Below are positions 7,993-17,077 of a stretch of 64,000 nt of DNA, piece by piece (position 1 is the stretch's first letter; each line of letters opens with the position of its first letter). The stretch covers positions 124,001-188,000 of the forward strand of contig JASNZV010000012.1 in NCBI GenBank assembly GCA_048499455.1. Direction: 5' to 3'. The notes beneath the pieces are model-generated. The model saw only the letters and a program-made list of their open reading frames with translations, searched no databases and had not been told where the DNA came from. Position numbers and translations under genes: made by a program. Source of the stretch: CFX5 sp023384495 (lineage in GTDB: Bacteria > Chloroflexota > Anaerolineae > Caldilineales > Caldilineaceae).

Positions 7993-10156
7993 GCGAAAAA
8001 CCGCGCCCAATCGCGGCATAGAGGATCGGGCTGGCGCGGGGCAAATCAGCCGGGTCCTGCGCCGACAGCATTAGAGTAGGGATAGCGGCAAGGCCGGCAT
8101 CTTGTTGTTTGTGCGCCAAAACCTCCCACCCTTGCATGTCGGGGAGGACCACGTCGAGCAGGAGCAGGTCTGGCGGTTGCTGGCGCAGCGCGGCCAATGC
8201 CTCGGCGCCATTGACGGCGACCTCGACCTCTAGCTTCCTGTCGTAGGTCGAGAGCATTCGTATGGCTAGACGGCGAAAGTCGGCATCATCGTCCACCAGC
8301 AGCACCCGTTGCACGGGGCGCCCCAGCCCGCGCAACGCCTGTTGCAGTTGCTGGTTCATGACTGGTTTAACCAGATAGCCAGTAGCCCCGGACGCGAACG
8401 CGTGCTGCAACTGAGGGGGAAACGCGCAGGCGACAATGAGCGTGTCGGGCGCGCCCTGCCGCGCCACTTCTGCCAGCGCCGCGGCCTGCTGTGACGATGG
8501 GGCGTTGATGAGGAGTGCATGGGCCGGGCATTCGTCCAGCTCCACAACTGCGGCGGCCACTGTCTTGGCGGCGACAAACTCAACGCCGTCCGAACCGTGG
8601 GCCAATATCGCCGACAGCTCTCCGCTTGCGTCGTAGACCACAATCCGTTCCTGTAGCGGCAGTTCGGGCGGCTTGCGCCGCCGGGTCTGTTCATGCCAGT
8701 ACCAATCGTCGCGAATCCAGCGGCTGGGCCGGGACGGGTGCGCTTTGGGCGTGGCCAGCGGCAGGGTGAAGTGAAAGGTGCTGCCCACACCCGGCGTGCT
8801 CTCGAACCACATTCGGCCACCCTGTAGCTCGATGATCTGCTTGCTGATGCTCAACCCCAGCCCGTAGCCTCGTTGCGCCCGACCCTGGTCGCCGCCCTGA
8901 AAGAATGGCTCAAAGATCCGTTGCGCATCTTCAGGGCTGATGCCGGCGCCTGTGTCGGCCACGCTCATCATAACGGCGTTTCCCGATTGTTTTGCGACGA
9001 GGGTGACGCCGCCCTGCTCGGTAAAGCGCGCCGCATTGCTTACCAGGTTGAGGATCACCTGGCGTGTCCGCTGCGGGTCGCAATAGACCGGCGGTAGATC
9101 GGACAGCAGATCCAGGTGCAGGGCCAACCGTTTCTTCTGCAGCAACGGCTGCACAACTTCGACCGCGCCGTACATCGTCTCGCCTAGATCCACCGGGCTG
9201 CAGTGCAACGAAAGCTGGCCGGCTTCCGCCTGGCTGAGGTCCAGCACATCGTTGATCATGTTGGAGAGATAGACGCAGTTGCGATGGACGATACGGAGAT
9301 CCTCCAGCAGTAGCGGCGGAAGTTCGTCATCGTAAACTTCGGGCGTCTCTACCAACAGGTCGATGAGGCTGATGATGATGTTGAGCGGCGTGCGCAACTC
9401 ATGGCTGACCTTGGCCACAAAGAGCGCCTTGGCGTTTTGCGCCTCCTCGGCCAGCAGGCGGAGACCGGCCAGCTTTTCGTTGAGCAGCGTCAACTGGCGA
9501 TTGGCGTGAGCCAGGTCGCCCAGCGCCTGGGCCAGCTCCCCCTGGCGGTTGCGCGCCTCGTCGAGCAGTTGCTGCGCGCGCTGAAAATGGCGCAACGACC
9601 ATGCAGTTACCTGCTGTACCGGCTGCGTCATGGCGTAAAGCAGGGCAACTGTGGCCCAAGTGGCAATGAAGACAAACGGCGCCGCCTCTGAGCTTGCCGA
9701 ATAAAGCTGAAATGGCGCCATCAGCAGCAACGACTGCGCCAGCGCAGCTGCGAAAGCGGCGGGCAAGCCAACAAGGGCCATGGCCAGCATGGGTAGTACG
9801 GGCAGGAGGCTAATGAGGCCGACCATGCCCAGCCCGCCGATCCCCCAGTTTACCAACGCCATCAGCGCACAGAGAGCAAACCAACGCCCCAGCGCCGGGC
9901 GCCAATCGCCGATGAACCAAATGGCCATCGCGGCAAGGTCTAACCCGAGGACCCCGACCAGCAATTGCAGCCGCGGCGCGGCGAGTGACTGCGCATCAGC
10001 CAAAATGATGAGCGCGGCGCCGGCCAGCACCAGAGCAATGCTCACCACGTGTGGCGACACTGGGGGCGACATGCCGGCCGCGGGCTCGCCCGTCTCCATA
10101 TGCCCGGCAGGGACCGCCGCCGGCAGCCAGGGGATCACAAATTTGTTTGCCGCCAT
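7886..10156 (-). CDS. Membrane hybrid sensor histidine kinase
   Basis: About 756 residues from the ATG at 10156 (TGGAGGAATAAG ribosome site). Order: an N-terminal block of about six membrane helices (roughly 30-190), a coiled-coil linker, HisKA with phospho-accepting H252 in SHELRTP, HATPase_c with the DTGAGI box, a first receiver-like domain in which the acceptor position reads LINAPS with no Asp (probably dead), and a second receiver with VDDD and D668 (LLLLDVVLP). The C-terminal part of the second receiver lacks the usual Lys (AIGRGF). No large sensor domain is seen outside the membrane block. Probably senses a membrane or intramembrane signal and feeds the convergent regulator gene. Confidence 0.9.
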   Translation of the reverse strand: MAANKFVIPWLPAAVPAGHMETGEPAAGMSPPVSPHVVSIALVLAGAALIILADAQSLAAPRLQLLVGVLGLDLAAMAIWFIGDWRPALGRWFALCALMALVNWGIGGLGMVGLISLLPVLPMLAMALVGLPAAFAAALAQSLLLMAPFQLYSASSEAAPFVFIATWATVALLYAMTQPVQQVTAWSLRHFQRAQQLLDEARNRQGELAQALGDLAHANRQLTLLNEKLAGLRLLAEEAQNAKALFVAKVSHELRTPLNIIISLIDLLVETPEVYDDELPPLLLEDLRIVHRNCVYLSNMINDVLDLSQAEAGQLSLHCSPVDLGETMYGAVEVVQPLLQKKRLALHLDLLSDLPPVYCDPQRTRQVILNLVSNAARFTEQGGVTLVAKQSGNAVMMSVADTGAGISPEDAQRIFEPFFQGGDQGRAQRGYGLGLSISKQIIELQGGRMWFESTPGVGSTFHFTLPLATPKAHPSRPSRWIRDDWYWHEQTRRRKPPELPLQERIVVYDASGELSAILAHGSDGVEFVAAKTVAAAVVELDECPAHALLINAPSSQQAAALAEVARQGAPDTLIVACAFPPQLQHAFASGATGYLVKPVMNQQLQQALRGLGRPVQRVLLVDDDADFRRLAIRMLSTYDRKLEVEVAVNGAEALAALRQQPPDLLLLDVVLPDMQGWEVLAHKQQDAGLAAIPTLMLSAQDPADLPRASPILYAAIGRGFSLNRLLNCTLGLSRLLSAPAPAPGRAPEAAVAGVQA

Positions 10157-10327
10157 CTTATTCCTCCATAGGGTAACTGCCACCGATACGTTGCTCAGCC
10201 GGCTCCGCTGATCGTCATGCCGCCCACCCAAATCGTCGGTGACCCAATCGAGCCGTCAAGACGAAGTGATGGCCGTCTTTCGCGTCCACCGCGGTAGCGC
10301 GCAGATACTCTATGGCATCAAGCCCGA

Positions 10328-11581
10328 TCACGGTGTACACTCAAGCGTCACTCTAGCGCCGCGCGCCGCATTCGCCTGTTTGAATTGGTCGATGGTCGTC
10401 CCTACGCAATCCGTGCGCCGCGTAGAAAACGCATTGAGTTGCGCCGCATAGGCCCTACACTCGGTTGCCCACTGCCGCATGGCGGCTCGAAATTGAGCGA
10501 CCGTCATGCCGACGGCGCCGGTGAAACTTGGCGGCGCCGTCGTCTCCAAAAACTCGACAAGGTCCAGCCCGTGACTTCCTTCGTGGAAGTCCAGGCTTGT
10601 GCTTTCGGGTGTTACCTGCCCACCGGCAATATCGGCCGGCGTCGTTCCCCGGCCATAACCTGACGGGGATGTTGCCGTCACGCCCCTACCATAAGCCGTC
10701 TGTATGCGAACCGTTGGCGCGCCAGGCCCGGTGAAGGATGTCACTATGTTTTGTCTGCCTTGGCGTCGCCATTGAAAGTTCACTCGCCCCCAACCAATCT
10801 GGGCTCTTGTCCTTGCCCGGTTGCCCAGTCTGGCATCGACGGTGTCCGGCCTAATCGTAATTTCAAACCCATTGCTTGCAAACCGCACCTCACCTGAAAT
10901 CGGATCGGCAGCGCGCCCTTCGGCAATTGGGGTTGAAATTCCCTGTTCACGGTGGTGCGGCGTTTGCCAGGCCCACTGTGGAATACGACCGCGGTTTTCC
11001 GCATAGAGTTCAGATTCACTGCGTCTTGTTCTGGCGGCTTCTCGGCTTATCAAAACCCGGATCGCGCCTGTATATGCTGTACGGAGTTGTCTGCTCAATA
11101 ACACATCCCCATTTAATTCTCTGTCGATCATGCGTTCTCGGTCTACCACCATGAGATACCAATTGTTGCTCAACCGTTCAAAGAGCGTTTGATTGAGGGC
11201 CACTTGAGGGCTTGCAAAGAAGTTTCTGCTCCCCTCAAAAAAAATAATCGTATCTTGGACAAATTGCCGGCGATCTTGGTCGGACGCGGGGCGTACTTGT
11301 GGCGCCGGCTGACGCTGAAGCGCGGGCGCCAGGCTTTTGATTGAGGTTTGGGGCGTGGTCGTCGACGTCGCGCAGCGTGCAAGCAAACGATTAACAGACC
11401 GGTTGCCAATCGTCGATTGCAGCCGCAGAAAGCTCTGCGCCATGGATGGCGCTGGCAGGTCTTCGATTTTCTGGGCAGCGAGTGACAAGGTGGAGACGGG
11501 TGAAACGCGCTGAGCGCTGGGCGCCAGGTCTCGCTCTAGGTCACGATTTGGCGTAGCTTTGCTTTGCTTGAGTGCTCGCAT
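10328..11581 (-). CDS. Candidate eCIS cargo with HExxH zinc-protease motif
   Basis: 417 residues. The N-terminus has a disordered Pro/Gln/Ser-rich lead and the motif LQSTIGNRSVNRLL (54-67), shared with six other proteins in this window, including the eCIS-core protein. The C-terminal region contains FHEGSHGLD with HEGSH at 333-337, a HExxH zinc-binding site. This and the cargo-type N-terminus suggest a metallopeptidase toxin. The remaining sequence is not a family I recognise, so the third metal ligand and substrate are unknown. Last gene of the minus-strand cargo block; no clear dedicated immunity gene beside it. Confidence 0.7.
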   Translation of the reverse strand: MRALKQSKATPNRDLERDLAPSAQRVSPVSTLSLAAQKIEDLPAPSMAQSFLRLQSTIGNRSVNRLLARCATSTTTPQTSIKSLAPALQRQPAPQVRPASDQDRRQFVQDTIIFFEGSRNFFASPQVALNQTLFERLSNNWYLMVVDRERMIDRELNGDVLLSRQLRTAYTGAIRVLISREAARTRRSESELYAENRGRIPQWAWQTPHHREQGISTPIAEGRAADPISGEVRFASNGFEITIRPDTVDARLGNRARTRAQIGWGRVNFQWRRQGRQNIVTSFTGPGAPTVRIQTAYGRGVTATSPSGYGRGTTPADIAGGQVTPESTSLDFHEGSHGLDLVEFLETTAPPSFTGAVGMTVAQFRAAMRQWATECRAYAAQLNAFSTRRTDCVGTTIDQFKQANAARGARVTLECTP

Positions 11582-11690
11582 CGTCTTTATTCGTTTGGAT
11601 TTTCGTCAACTTGAATGCCCCATGCACTTCTTGCGTCATTGGCAAGTGCAAGTACACTGTTGGAGAGAGATGATAGGACTCTATGGATTC

Positions 11691-11915
11691 CTAATCCCGT
11701 CCCCGAAGGATTGCAATTGCAGGGTCATCAGGAACAGCCGGGACTTTCTCGACAAGATTGTCGTATGTCATAACGTCGAGGAGCCCCCATTCCAGAAGAC
11801 CCGCGAGATAGGCGCGCCACGCAATCGCAAAATTTTCAGGCAATTCGCCATCAAAATGGTCGATGTCACTTTGGATGCGTTGTTTCAATTCAGATTCTAT
11901 AGCCTTGATTGTCAT
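11691..11915 (-). CDS. Candidate immunity protein for the adjacent nuclease toxin
   Basis: 74 residues, acidic, mostly helical by pattern, with no signal peptide or membrane segment. It starts about 20 bases after the stop codon of a CdiA-CT-like nuclease gene, the normal position and size of a cognate immunity protein in polymorphic toxin systems. I do not recognise the family; the assignment rests on position, size and composition. Confidence 0.55.
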   Translation of the reverse strand: MTIKAIESELKQRIQSDIDHFDGELPENFAIAWRAYLAGLLEWGLLDVMTYDNLVEKVPAVPDDPAIAILRGRD

Positions 11916-11936
11916 AATGTGTTGAGTCTCTACTAA

Positions 11937-12368
11937 TCACAGAGGTTGTCGCGGGACCGTCAAATCAAATTCATGACCAATGACGCGGATTTGTTGAATG
12001 CGACGGGCGGAATCTGCACCAAAAGCACGTCGAACGGCCCGCTCTGCCAGCGCTCGTGTCAGACCTGCCTGCTGTCGTACATCCGCAATAATGTGGGGAG
12101 CTTGTCCAGCCCCTTCCAAGATTCGACGTCCTAACGCACCAGATAGATCTGGCGAGGTAAGATTTGAGATGGTTTTTAGTTCAGTTCTGACTCCGTCAAC
12201 TAGGAAATCCGCAGTGCGAACGCCTTGTTGGGTGGATTCTTCCAATACCCTTACAGTCCGACCTTCTCTAGTTAGCTGGTCGACAATGTTCCATTCTGCA
12301 GGCGTCAATGTTCGCCCTCTGGCTACAGCTGAGGCCGGTGGCGTACGCCTTACACCGGGCAGGCGCAC
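11937..12368 (-). CDS. CdiA-CT-like nuclease toxin tip (EC869-like), detached from its N-terminus
   Basis: 143 residues from a GTG at 12368. The core runs ARGRTLTPAEWNIVDQL, then TADFLVDGVRTELKTI, the pattern of PD-(D/E)xK-like CDI tRNase tips of the EC869 type: Asp in ADFLVDG, then ExK in ELKT. The frame is open further upstream to a TGA at 12471-12473 but has no ordinary start before 12368. A matching cargo-type N-terminus lies in the other frame (12474 downwards), so a single-base shift would join the two. Either a frameshifted cargo gene or a stand-alone tip used for recombination. The candidate immunity gene follows directly. Confidence 0.65.
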   Translation of the reverse strand: MRLPGVRRTPPASAVARGRTLTPAEWNIVDQLTREGRTVRVLEESTQQGVRTADFLVDGVRTELKTISNLTSPDLSGALGRRILEGAGQAPHIIADVRQQAGLTRALAERAVRRAFGADSARRIQQIRVIGHEFDLTVPRQPL

Positions 12369-12474
12369 GGCCGTGCGCGTTGGTGGGGAGGGCAGCTGTC
12401 GTTGACTCTGCCAACGGGCGCACGCCTTTGGGTTGATTGGCGCCCGCTTTGATTTGCTCTTTGCTCTGGCTCAT
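12268..12474 (-). pseudogene. N-terminal cargo leader fragment, out of frame with the toxin tip
   Basis: The first ~25 codons (MSQSKEQIKAGANQPKG and on) closely match the N-terminus of the muramidase gene starting at 14745 (MSQSKERIKASAHRPKG). Flanking DNA, including the CTCATCTCGTCAGCGCC block on the plus strand, is also duplicated. After about residue 37 the reading changes to unrelated Cys-rich sequence, because the nuclease continues in another frame. The LQRxxGNR motif found in intact cargo is missing. Likely the product of a recombination that copied a cargo leader next to a toxin tip, followed by an indel. Confidence 0.5.
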
Positions 12475-12524
12475 CTCGTCAGCGCCTCACTGAGCATTCG
12501 TTTGCCATCGTCGCTAGGTAACAT
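12471..12524 (-). CDS. Possible 17-residue leader peptide
   Basis: A short frame MLPSDDGKRMLSEALTR with a very good ribosome site (AAAGGAG, six bases before the ATG at 12524). Its TGA overlaps the ATG of the following cargo leader as ATGA, and it is in the same frame as the nuclease tip. It may be a coupling leader or the remnant of another gene. Confidence 0.25.
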   Translation of the reverse strand: MLPSDDGKRMLSEALTR

Positions 12525-12762
12525 TGGATTCTCCTTTGCTGCCGGCACAGTTCTCATATGGCCACATAAGGGTGAACCACCGTCTGTTACCACAGACAAT
12601 TATACAGGGAGTGGGTGGTTTCAACGAGTTCTTGATGGAGTGGTGGAAGAGGGGTCGGCTATCTAGCTTCTATGGCTGTTGGGCAGCCTGATAGGCCCGC
12701 AGACTCGGGCAACCCGCTTACGACCCTTGTGTTTCTGAATCGCCACTGACACGGTCAAATCA
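12525..12762. other. Intergenic stretch, no gene seen
   Basis: About 240 bases between the leader peptide and the end of the muramidase gene. It looks like decayed sequence left after recombination. I see no convincing coding frame, RNA or repeat in it. Confidence 0.4.
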
Positions 12763-14745
12763 TCAAGGGTGAACGAAGCGCCTGCCATTGGTCACTCCTT
12801 GATAGGCTTGAGCGGCCGCTTGGATGCGCGGCGCATAGATGGCAACACGGCCAGCGCCGTTGTAGAGCCTGGCAATTTGGTTGAAATTTCGCGCTCGGAT
12901 TGCGGCGGGTAAGCCAGGTGTATTCAAGAAAAAATTGACCATCCCCTCGATCTGTGCTCGCTCACTGGCGTCAAACGAAGTTACCATATCGCTGGCAGTT
13001 GCAAAACCTAGGCGGGCAAAATTGAAACCCATAACCTGGCCTGAACCAATCGACATACACTGATTGGCTGTCTCCGCATTTGCCAGGCGCGTCGCCAGAG
13101 CAAGCGCCTGGCGCTCGCGCTGTTGATTGCCATGAAAATTTTGCCACGGGTCAGTTGGGTTTTCCCTGAACCTGTGGTTCAGCGTGCGGTCGCCTGTCCG
13201 ATTGAAGTCAAAGTGTTGATTGAAAGCTGCTCGATTGGCAGCCAACCGCCCCCAACGATCCCAGAAAACGTGTGCTTCAAACCGAATAATTGCCTTGTCG
13301 GTTCCGGCATCAAAAGCGCGCCCACCGGCTTCTACACTCATCACACCGGCCAAAATGTCCGTTGCAAAGTTGTTTGTCTGGGCATGATGGAAGAGAAGTT
13401 GGCCGTAGCGATTGTACATGCTTGCCATTCTGCGGTTCTGTACCCCTCGGATAGACGCAAGGTCAATCAGATCATCAGCCCGCATTGCCGGCGCGCCAAG
13501 CACATCGGCGAACACCTCGGTGAGTCGTTGTCTGCTGGCAGGGGGGGCGTCGGTTGCAATTCGCATTTGCATTAACTGCAGATTTGCGCGGTCAAACAGG
13601 CTCAAGATATCCAGCAGATCTGTACGAGGCACGGCCTGAATGTGAGTAAATGCAGCTGCAAGTGAACCGCCCGATGCATTCCGGATTGCATCCAATAGGG
13701 TTACAGCTTGAATCCCCAGCGCCCGTCCCTCTGTCATCGACGCCTTGATGGCCAGTTCCAGGCGCGGACGGTCGTACAATCCCTGTGTGAGTGTCACATT
13801 CTGGAATAGGCTCGTCCGTTGTGCAGATGTGAGTTGCGCCAGGACGCCTATCATATCAGAAGGTTTCAACCCATTGAGAATGTAGTAGGCGCCGCCATGC
13901 GGTGACTGTGACCTCACCGGCAGGGCAAGCGAAGGATTGCTGACAAAGTCGGGTGGCGTCATTGCCAGGGCGGCTTGAATCCGTTGTGCATAAGTCGCAT
14001 GAACAAGGGTCTGTAACGTCTGGGTGAACAAGTCCCGACTGGCGGGTAGGGCGTCCCCAATCCGAGATAGAATCAACTGGGCCGTTGATAATTCAAACAA
14101 ACCCAAGATTGCCCGCACGCGCGCACGGGGTAACCCTTGTAGATGTGCAAACACAGGGGCAAATGAGCCTCCGCCAGCATTGCGAATCGCATCAAGCATG
14201 GATACGGCTTTGACACCATTGTCCGGGTTTGGCGCCAAAGACGCCTTGATGGCCAGTTCGAGACGCGGACGGTCGAATAACCCTTCGGCCAAGTGGACGT
14301 TTGAAAGCAGTAGGTTCCGCTGGGCCCGACTGAGCGCCCGCAGCGCGTCTATGATGTCGGATGGATTGAGCCCATTGAGGACATAGAACGCGCCGCCCTC
14401 AGTGTCCGGCGGGCTCGGCGCGTTTGTATAATCGGGCGGGGTTTGAGAGAGCGCAGTTCGTACCCGACCCGCAGCGCTCTGGCTGGCTGATGGTGGCCTG
14501 CGCCCCGCCCGCTGTGTTTGTAGCCCAATGCTCTCGATATCGGAATGCCTTAACAGCCCCTGCAGTGCGCGATTGCCGATAGCGCGCTGCAAACCGAGCA
14601 CGCCCGCCGGCCCCATGATACCAGACTTGACCTGCGATGGGTTGAGCTGAAATGGGGGCGCAGATGTCGGCGTTGATTCTGCCAGCGCGCCTGTGCCTTT
14701 GGGCCGATGGGCGCTCGCTTTGATCCGCTCTTTGCTCTGGCTCAT
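12763..14745 (-). CDS. N-acetylmuramidase cargo (DUF3380-type) with eCIS leader motif
   Basis: 660 residues. N-terminal cargo motif LGLQRAIGNRALQGLL (about 50-65). Two related helical repeats follow (about 95-260 and 265-430), each with GGA(F/Y)Y(V/I)LNGL, then SD and DRPRLELAIKAS blocks. The C-terminal ~190 residues match N-acetylmuramidase: MSVEAGGRAF with the likely catalytic Glu, IRFEAHVFWDRW, FRENPTDPWQNFHG, GQVMGFNF and IARLYNG. It would cut peptidoglycan in a target cell. No cognate immunity gene is recognisable next to it. The repeats may be an unfolding or delivery region. Confidence 0.85.
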   Translation of the reverse strand: MSQSKERIKASAHRPKGTGALAESTPTSAPPFQLNPSQVKSGIMGPAGVLGLQRAIGNRALQGLLRHSDIESIGLQTQRAGRRPPSASQSAAGRVRTALSQTPPDYTNAPSPPDTEGGAFYVLNGLNPSDIIDALRALSRAQRNLLLSNVHLAEGLFDRPRLELAIKASLAPNPDNGVKAVSMLDAIRNAGGGSFAPVFAHLQGLPRARVRAILGLFELSTAQLILSRIGDALPASRDLFTQTLQTLVHATYAQRIQAALAMTPPDFVSNPSLALPVRSQSPHGGAYYILNGLKPSDMIGVLAQLTSAQRTSLFQNVTLTQGLYDRPRLELAIKASMTEGRALGIQAVTLLDAIRNASGGSLAAAFTHIQAVPRTDLLDILSLFDRANLQLMQMRIATDAPPASRQRLTEVFADVLGAPAMRADDLIDLASIRGVQNRRMASMYNRYGQLLFHHAQTNNFATDILAGVMSVEAGGRAFDAGTDKAIIRFEAHVFWDRWGRLAANRAAFNQHFDFNRTGDRTLNHRFRENPTDPWQNFHGNQQRERQALALATRLANAETANQCMSIGSGQVMGFNFARLGFATASDMVTSFDASERAQIEGMVNFFLNTPGLPAAIRARNFNQIARLYNGAGRVAIYAPRIQAAAQAYQGVTNGRRFVHP

Positions 14746-14773
14746 CTCGTCAGCGCCTTACAATCGCCACCCA

Positions 14774-16090
14774 CTAATAGTTGACATTTACGGGCAAAGC
14801 GCTCCCTGCCGGGATGCGCATCATCAAGGCGATCATCTGATTGAATTTTGCCTCGTCCTGTGACGAAACGCCGATACAGCCCGCCGTGCCGTCATCGGTG
14901 ACATCCAAGTGGAAGAATAGCTCCGTGCGACCGCAAGGAGCTGCGCCGGCGGCAGGACGCAGCGGAACCCGGAAGGGACCCCAGCCGCCCGCGCCCGCGC
15001 CGCTGGGGTAGCGCAAACGCCCGCGCGCCAACGCTGGCTCTTGCACGCTGTTGGCGTCGATGAAGTATTGCCCGCGGGGGATCGGCCCCCGATCGCGTAC
15101 ACACTCGTGTTGGGGGTCGGTGTAATCGACTCGTTGGCGGTTGCGTGGATTGTTAGGCCGAAGCCCCGACACAGCCCTGGCCCGAATTTCATTACCGCGC
15201 TCATCGGTGAGCACGACCTGCCGCCCGTTGAAGTTCAGTGAGCGCAACGCCAGGCCCGATTCGGTGCGCGGCAGCACCGTGGACTGGGAATCGTTGTGGA
15301 CCCGGATCTGTTCAAAAGCCTCTTCCGCATTCCCTGCCCGGTCGCGCACCATGACGCGCACGCGGTAAACACCCGGCTCGGGCGGACTGCGGCGGACAAA
15401 CGACCAAGTGCCATCCCAAATCGCATTCTTGTGCCCTGGCGAGGGTCTAAAATGGAAGAAGCGGGCGGTCGTCTCTTCGCTGGAAAACTCGTATTTGAGA
15501 ATGAAGCAGGAAACCGATGTGATGTCGCTGCCGTTCACATTGAAGCTGATACGCGCGCTTTCACCCTCGTCGACCCGAATTTCGCGCGGTGTCACCGCAA
15601 AGTCGGTGATCAGGCGGGCCCTGCGCCGCCCCGACCCGGGCCGCCGGATCACCTCTCGACCCCGCGTCGCCTGTCGCTCCAGCGCGGCAATCAGCCGACA
15701 GCGTTCGCGCCGGCTGTCGGGCACTCGCCCGGCCAACGCGGCCGCCTCTTCCGATGTAATATGATTGTTCTCTTCCAGCCACGTAACGCCGCGCAAATAC
15801 TGTTGCCGGGTCAACCTGCCATTTCGGCACTGTGGCCGTGGCGTCCGTGTGGGGTCACGCTGGATGTGCGCCGCTGGTTGCGCAGGGCTGTGAACGGACG
15901 CACTGTCACGCCGGCTCGCCAGCATGCGTTGCACGGCGCGGTTGCCCACGTTCCGCTGTAGGGCAAGGATCTGCGCCTGCGCTGACTGCAGTCGGGGCGC
16001 CGGTTGACGCACCAACGTTGCATGGCTTGATTCCAAGCCCGAGCTATATCTTGTCTGTGGCTTGTTAACCCAAGTTTTCATCTGGCTCAC
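14774..16090 (-). CDS. L,D-transpeptidase-like (Tlde1/DUF2778-like) cargo
   Basis: 438 residues from a GTG at 16090 (an in-frame ATG lies three codons on). N-terminal cargo motif ALQRNVGNRAVQRML (about 43-57). An Ig-like region sits in the middle. The C-terminus has RGPIPRGQY and FFHLDVTDDGTAGCIGV, giving H394 and C405 in the H...GC arrangement of YkuD/Tlde1-type cysteine enzymes. Tlde1-type type VI effectors cut or exchange peptidoglycan cross-links, so this is probably a cell-wall toxin. Next to the muramidase, it makes a second peptidoglycan-directed cargo. Confidence 0.8.
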   Translation of the reverse strand: MSQMKTWVNKPQTRYSSGLESSHATLVRQPAPRLQSAQAQILALQRNVGNRAVQRMLASRRDSASVHSPAQPAAHIQRDPTRTPRPQCRNGRLTRQQYLRGVTWLEENNHITSEEAAALAGRVPDSRRERCRLIAALERQATRGREVIRRPGSGRRRARLITDFAVTPREIRVDEGESARISFNVNGSDITSVSCFILKYEFSSEETTARFFHFRPSPGHKNAIWDGTWSFVRRSPPEPGVYRVRVMVRDRAGNAEEAFEQIRVHNDSQSTVLPRTESGLALRSLNFNGRQVVLTDERGNEIRARAVSGLRPNNPRNRQRVDYTDPQHECVRDRGPIPRGQYFIDANSVQEPALARGRLRYPSGAGAGGWGPFRVPLRPAAGAAPCGRTELFFHLDVTDDGTAGCIGVSSQDEAKFNQMIALMMRIPAGSALPVNVNY

Positions 16091-16114
16091 CGCATAAGTG
16101 CCGCTGATGTCACT

Positions 16115-17077
16115 CTACTGTTTTAGAAAGCGCAGTTCGGTTGCGCCGACGATGACCACGCCATCACCCCACCTTGCCACTGCGAAAACAGATCCTTCGA
16201 TCAGTAGCGGATTGTGGCCTGGCTGTGCAATGGCTGATATCCAACGTGGCGGTTCATCTTCAATCGCAACCACATGTTGAGCCCAGAGCAGTGGATTGGT
16301 TCCTGAAACGAACGCCAGTATTCCCCCACTGGCGTCGGCCATCTCGATCCGTTGCGGCGTCTGGCTGGTCAATGAGTCGGGAGGCGCTTGGACAAGGAAC
16401 ACCGAGCTGCCTTGATTCCACGCCAAGCAAACCCCACCCGCATAAGAGCCAATGGCGACGTTCGCCGGCGCCAGGGTTGTGCGGTGGAACCTACGCTCAC
16501 CGGTGGCGCTGATCCTGACAGCGTGAACACCAGTCCCGTCTCCCCATGCTGCCCAGATGGTTTCATCGGCGATGGCAACATCCAGTGGGGGGCCGCCGAC
16601 CGCAACTGCACGTTGTTTGACCATACCTTGGGGGCTTGCCAATATCACCTCAAGAATTTCCGGCATGGTTTGCAAGACCGCCACCGGTTGCGCCATACAA
16701 CCGGGCGTAGGCCAGCGCGTTGGGGTGGGCCCATCGAAGTATACTCGCCACATAACTGTGCCGTCTGCGGTTACACTCAGCATGAGGGCGCGGCCATCGG
16801 CGTCGGCGCCGGTGATCAAAAGCGCCTGATTACAACTGGCTGCACCTGCTGCTACAAGGGGCAAAGGTGGTAACTCCTCAACCTGATGGCTCGGCGATAC
16901 GCGAAGATGCACCGTTGTTCCGCCGTGATTGATCAACACGTGCAGATCATGATCAATCGGGATCGCCCAGGCAGCGCTATCCACTTGTATGGGTAGACCA
17001 AGGGCGCCAACTGGCGTGAGCGAAGGCGATGATGGCGGGGGGGAGCGGAATATCAACGAAAGCAATGGTGTTGTCAT
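16115..17077 (-). CDS. Propeller-like protein coupled to the metallopeptidase cargo
   Basis: About 320 residues from the ATG at 17077, which overlaps the metallopeptidase stop as ATGA; a longer start at 17098 is less likely. The sequence is a chain of short beta strands with recurring W and G-D/G-S turns (TIWAAWGDGTGV, VCLAWNQGS), fitting a beta-propeller-like fold, though I recognise no named family. No signal peptide. The tight coupling to a toxin-like gene suggests an immunity or adaptor function; inference from context only. Confidence 0.55.
   Translation of the reverse strand: MTTPLLSLIFRSPPPSSPSLTPVGALGLPIQVDSAAWAIPIDHDLHVLINHGGTTVHLRVSPSHQVEELPPLPLVAAGAASCNQALLITGADADGRALMLSVTADGTVMWRVYFDGPTPTRWPTPGCMAQPVAVLQTMPEILEVILASPQGMVKQRAVAVGGPPLDVAIADETIWAAWGDGTGVHAVRISATGERRFHRTTLAPANVAIGSYAGGVCLAWNQGSSVFLVQAPPDSLTSQTPQRIEMADASGGILAFVSGTNPLLWAQHVVAIEDEPPRWISAIAQPGHNPLLIEGSVFAVARWGDGVVIVGATELRFLKQ

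Noticed and set aside
12433..12666. Plus-strand frame of 77 codons in the decayed stretch
   Set aside because: Covers the antisense of a duplicated cargo leader, has no ribosome site and no likeness to known proteins.
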